DNA of 15,260 bases. Source: JBJHAX01 sp050480705 (GTDB lineage Bacteria; Actinomycetota; Nitriliruptoria; Nitriliruptorales; Nitriliruptoraceae). The translations under genes and the position numbers were made by a program. The DNA is taken from assembly GCA_050480705.1 (NCBI GenBank), contig JBJHAX010000050.1:1-15260 (forward strand). Direction: 5' to 3'. This document shows, piece after piece, positions 14,188 through 15,260 of this stretch; the first letter of the stretch is position 1, and every line of letters begins with the position of its first letter. A model generated the notes under the pieces. That model had not been told where the DNA came from, ran no database searches, and saw only the letters and a list, made by a program, of their open reading frames with translations.

Positions 14188-15260
14188 CGGGGGCCGGCGG
14201 CGTGCGGGGGCGTGCGCCATGTCTCCCACGGCAGCGTCGCCGTGCCTGCGCCGAGCCGGTGTGCGGAGTGCCGGTCGGGCATGCCGGCGACCGGCGCCGG
14301 CAGCTCGCCCGGTCCGGTGAGCGCAGCGAACACGGCAGGGAGTTGTCCGTGCAGATCGGTCGCGATGGCGCGGCCTGCGGCGCTGCGACCGGCGAGGACG
14401 CCGGCAGCTGCGTGCCACCACACGGCACGCGCGGCGGCCAGCGGCACATCGTCCTCGTCGACGGCCGTGGCCACTGCGGCGGCGACCAGCCCGGCGAGCA
14501 CATCGCCGGTGCCGCCGGAGGCGAGCTCGGGCCCCCCCAGAGGGCACACCCAGACCCGGCCGTCGGGGGCGGCGACCAGCGTGCCGGGTCCCTTGGCGAC
14601 GATCGTCGCGTCGAGTTCGGCGGCGAGCTGCGGCACACGCTCGATACGCCTGTTCCAGGCGTCGTCGCCGTCGTCGCCGCCGCCGATGCGGGCGAGTTCA
14701 CGCGCATGCGGGGTCAGCACGAGCGTGCCGGCGTGGTCGGCGAGCGTGCCCGCATCGTCGCGGTAGACGTTGAGCGCATCAGCGTCGAGCACCAGCCGGC
14801 GTGCCGTGCCGCGCAGATGGTCGACGACGGCGCGTGCGCCTGCGCCGACGCCGAGCCCGGGGCCGGCGAGCACCACGTCGGCGTGGGCCAGCACGTCCAG
14901 CGCCCCGATCGCGTCGACGGCTTCAGGCGCGAGGCCGCCGTGCCGTTCGGCGGGGAGCCCGCGCACCATCACACCGGCGTCGCATCGGGACGCGACTTCG
15001 ATGCGCGCCGACTTCGGGGTCGCGATCGTGACCAGCCCTGCACCGGCCCGAAGCGCTGCATGTCCGGCGAGCGACGCCGCCCCGGCGGTTCCGGCTGCGC
15101 CGGCGACGATCAGGGCACGTCCCCGCGCACGCTTGTCGCCGCCAACGGGGGCAGCAGGCGGCACGGCGCCGGCGGGGGTGAGCGCACACCAGTCGACCGG
15201 TGGCGGCGCATAGTGCTCGCCGAGGTCGCCGACGACCACCCGGCCGGCGTGCTCGGCGCC
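14172..15260 (-). CDS. nnr: Bifunctional NAD(P)H-hydrate repair enzyme Nnr (5' partial)
   Basis: The frame stays open to the right edge, reading GAEHAGRVVVGDLG just inside it. That is the typical end of the N-terminal epimerase domain, so the gene is almost certainly the bifunctional form cut by the window. The visible part is the ADP-dependent dehydratase (ribokinase-like). It shows GRALIVAGAAGTAGAA (phosphate loop), ALRAGAGLVTIATP, LAGPGLGVG, LDADALN, LTPHARE and VAKGPGTLVAAPDG, then ELASGGTGDVLAG with the catalytic Asp of GTGD. It restores NADH/NADPH from hydrated, damaged forms. About 70 residues after the GTGD domain core (ending PHAAGPRWLQP) form the C-terminal helices and a tail. It overlaps alr. 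Confidence 0.93.
   Translation of the reverse strand, partial: GAEHAGRVVVGDLGEHYAPPPVDWCALTPAGAVPPAAPVGGDKRARGRALIVAGAAGTAGAASLAGHAALRAGAGLVTIATPKSARIEVASRCDAGVMVRGLPAERHGGLAPEAVDAIGALDVLAHADVVLAGPGLGVGAGARAVVDHLRGTARRLVLDADALNVYRDDAGTLADHAGTLVLTPHARELARIGGGDDGDDAWNRRIERVPQLAAELDATIVAKGPGTLVAAPDGRVWVCPLGGPELASGGTGDVLAGLVAAAVATAVDEDDVPLAAARAVWWHAAAGVLAGRSAAGRAIATDLHGQLPAVFAALTGPGELPAPVAGMPDRHSAHRLGAGTATLPWETWRTPPHAAGPRWLQP

Noticed and set aside
13075..14766. A 563-residue open frame on the plus strand across alr and nnr
   Set aside because: It is antisense to two clearly recognised enzymes, with low-complexity Arg/Ala/Ser composition and no family motif.

Overview
The window is very GC-rich with strong G/C bias at third codon positions. 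It looks like chromosomal DNA of an actinobacterium. A BldD-type regulator and two surface proteins ending in LAFTG (the LAxTG signal of class E sortases) support this. The style of the tsaE-tsaB-rimI-tsaD block and the very acidic repeat-rich surface protein would fit Acidimicrobiia (Ilumatobacter-like marine lineages), but that placement is inference and was not tested by any search.

Left part, plus strand (1-6076): a cell-envelope module. It opens with the 3' part of a very long secreted protein, made of two DUF5979-like domains, eight ~110-residue DUF11/DUF7507-like Ig-type repeats and a C-terminal LAFTG-TM-Arg sorting signal. A small membrane-anchored protein overlaps its stop by ATGA. 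A BldD-family regulator follows, and it keeps the cyclic-di-GMP signature RxD-X8-RxxD. A 400-base intergenic region comes next, holding an AT-rich candidate promoter, TGACA half-sites and several hairpins. It leads into a second LAFTG-anchored protein with an 11-Ser linker. The adjacency suggests, without proof, a surface/adhesion locus that may respond to c-di-GMP.

Middle (6077-6230): two hairpins, one with a perfect 13-bp stem, separate two convergent transcription units and probably terminate both.

Right part, minus strand (15260 down to 6231): a tightly packed housekeeping run. In transcription order it holds nnr (5' end beyond the window), alr, a P1-family self-processing peptidase, an MFS transporter, an Fe-S uracil-DNA-glycosylase-like protein with altered motifs, tsaE, tsaB, rimI, tsaD and a two-domain GNAT acetyltransferase. 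Most junctions are ATGA, GTGA or TGATG overlaps, typical of one translationally coupled operon. The tsa genes supply three components of bacterial t6A37 tRNA modification. RimI acetylates ribosomal protein S18, Alr makes D-Ala for peptidoglycan, and Nnr repairs NAD(P)H hydrates.

The main points for a second look are the structured leader, the c-di-GMP motif in the BldD-like protein, the shared E-V-x-G-E-x-LAFTG tails, near-identical DNA repeats in the adhesin gene, and the substituted active-site motifs of the UDG-like protein. I saw no tRNA, rRNA, CRISPR array, transposase or phage gene.
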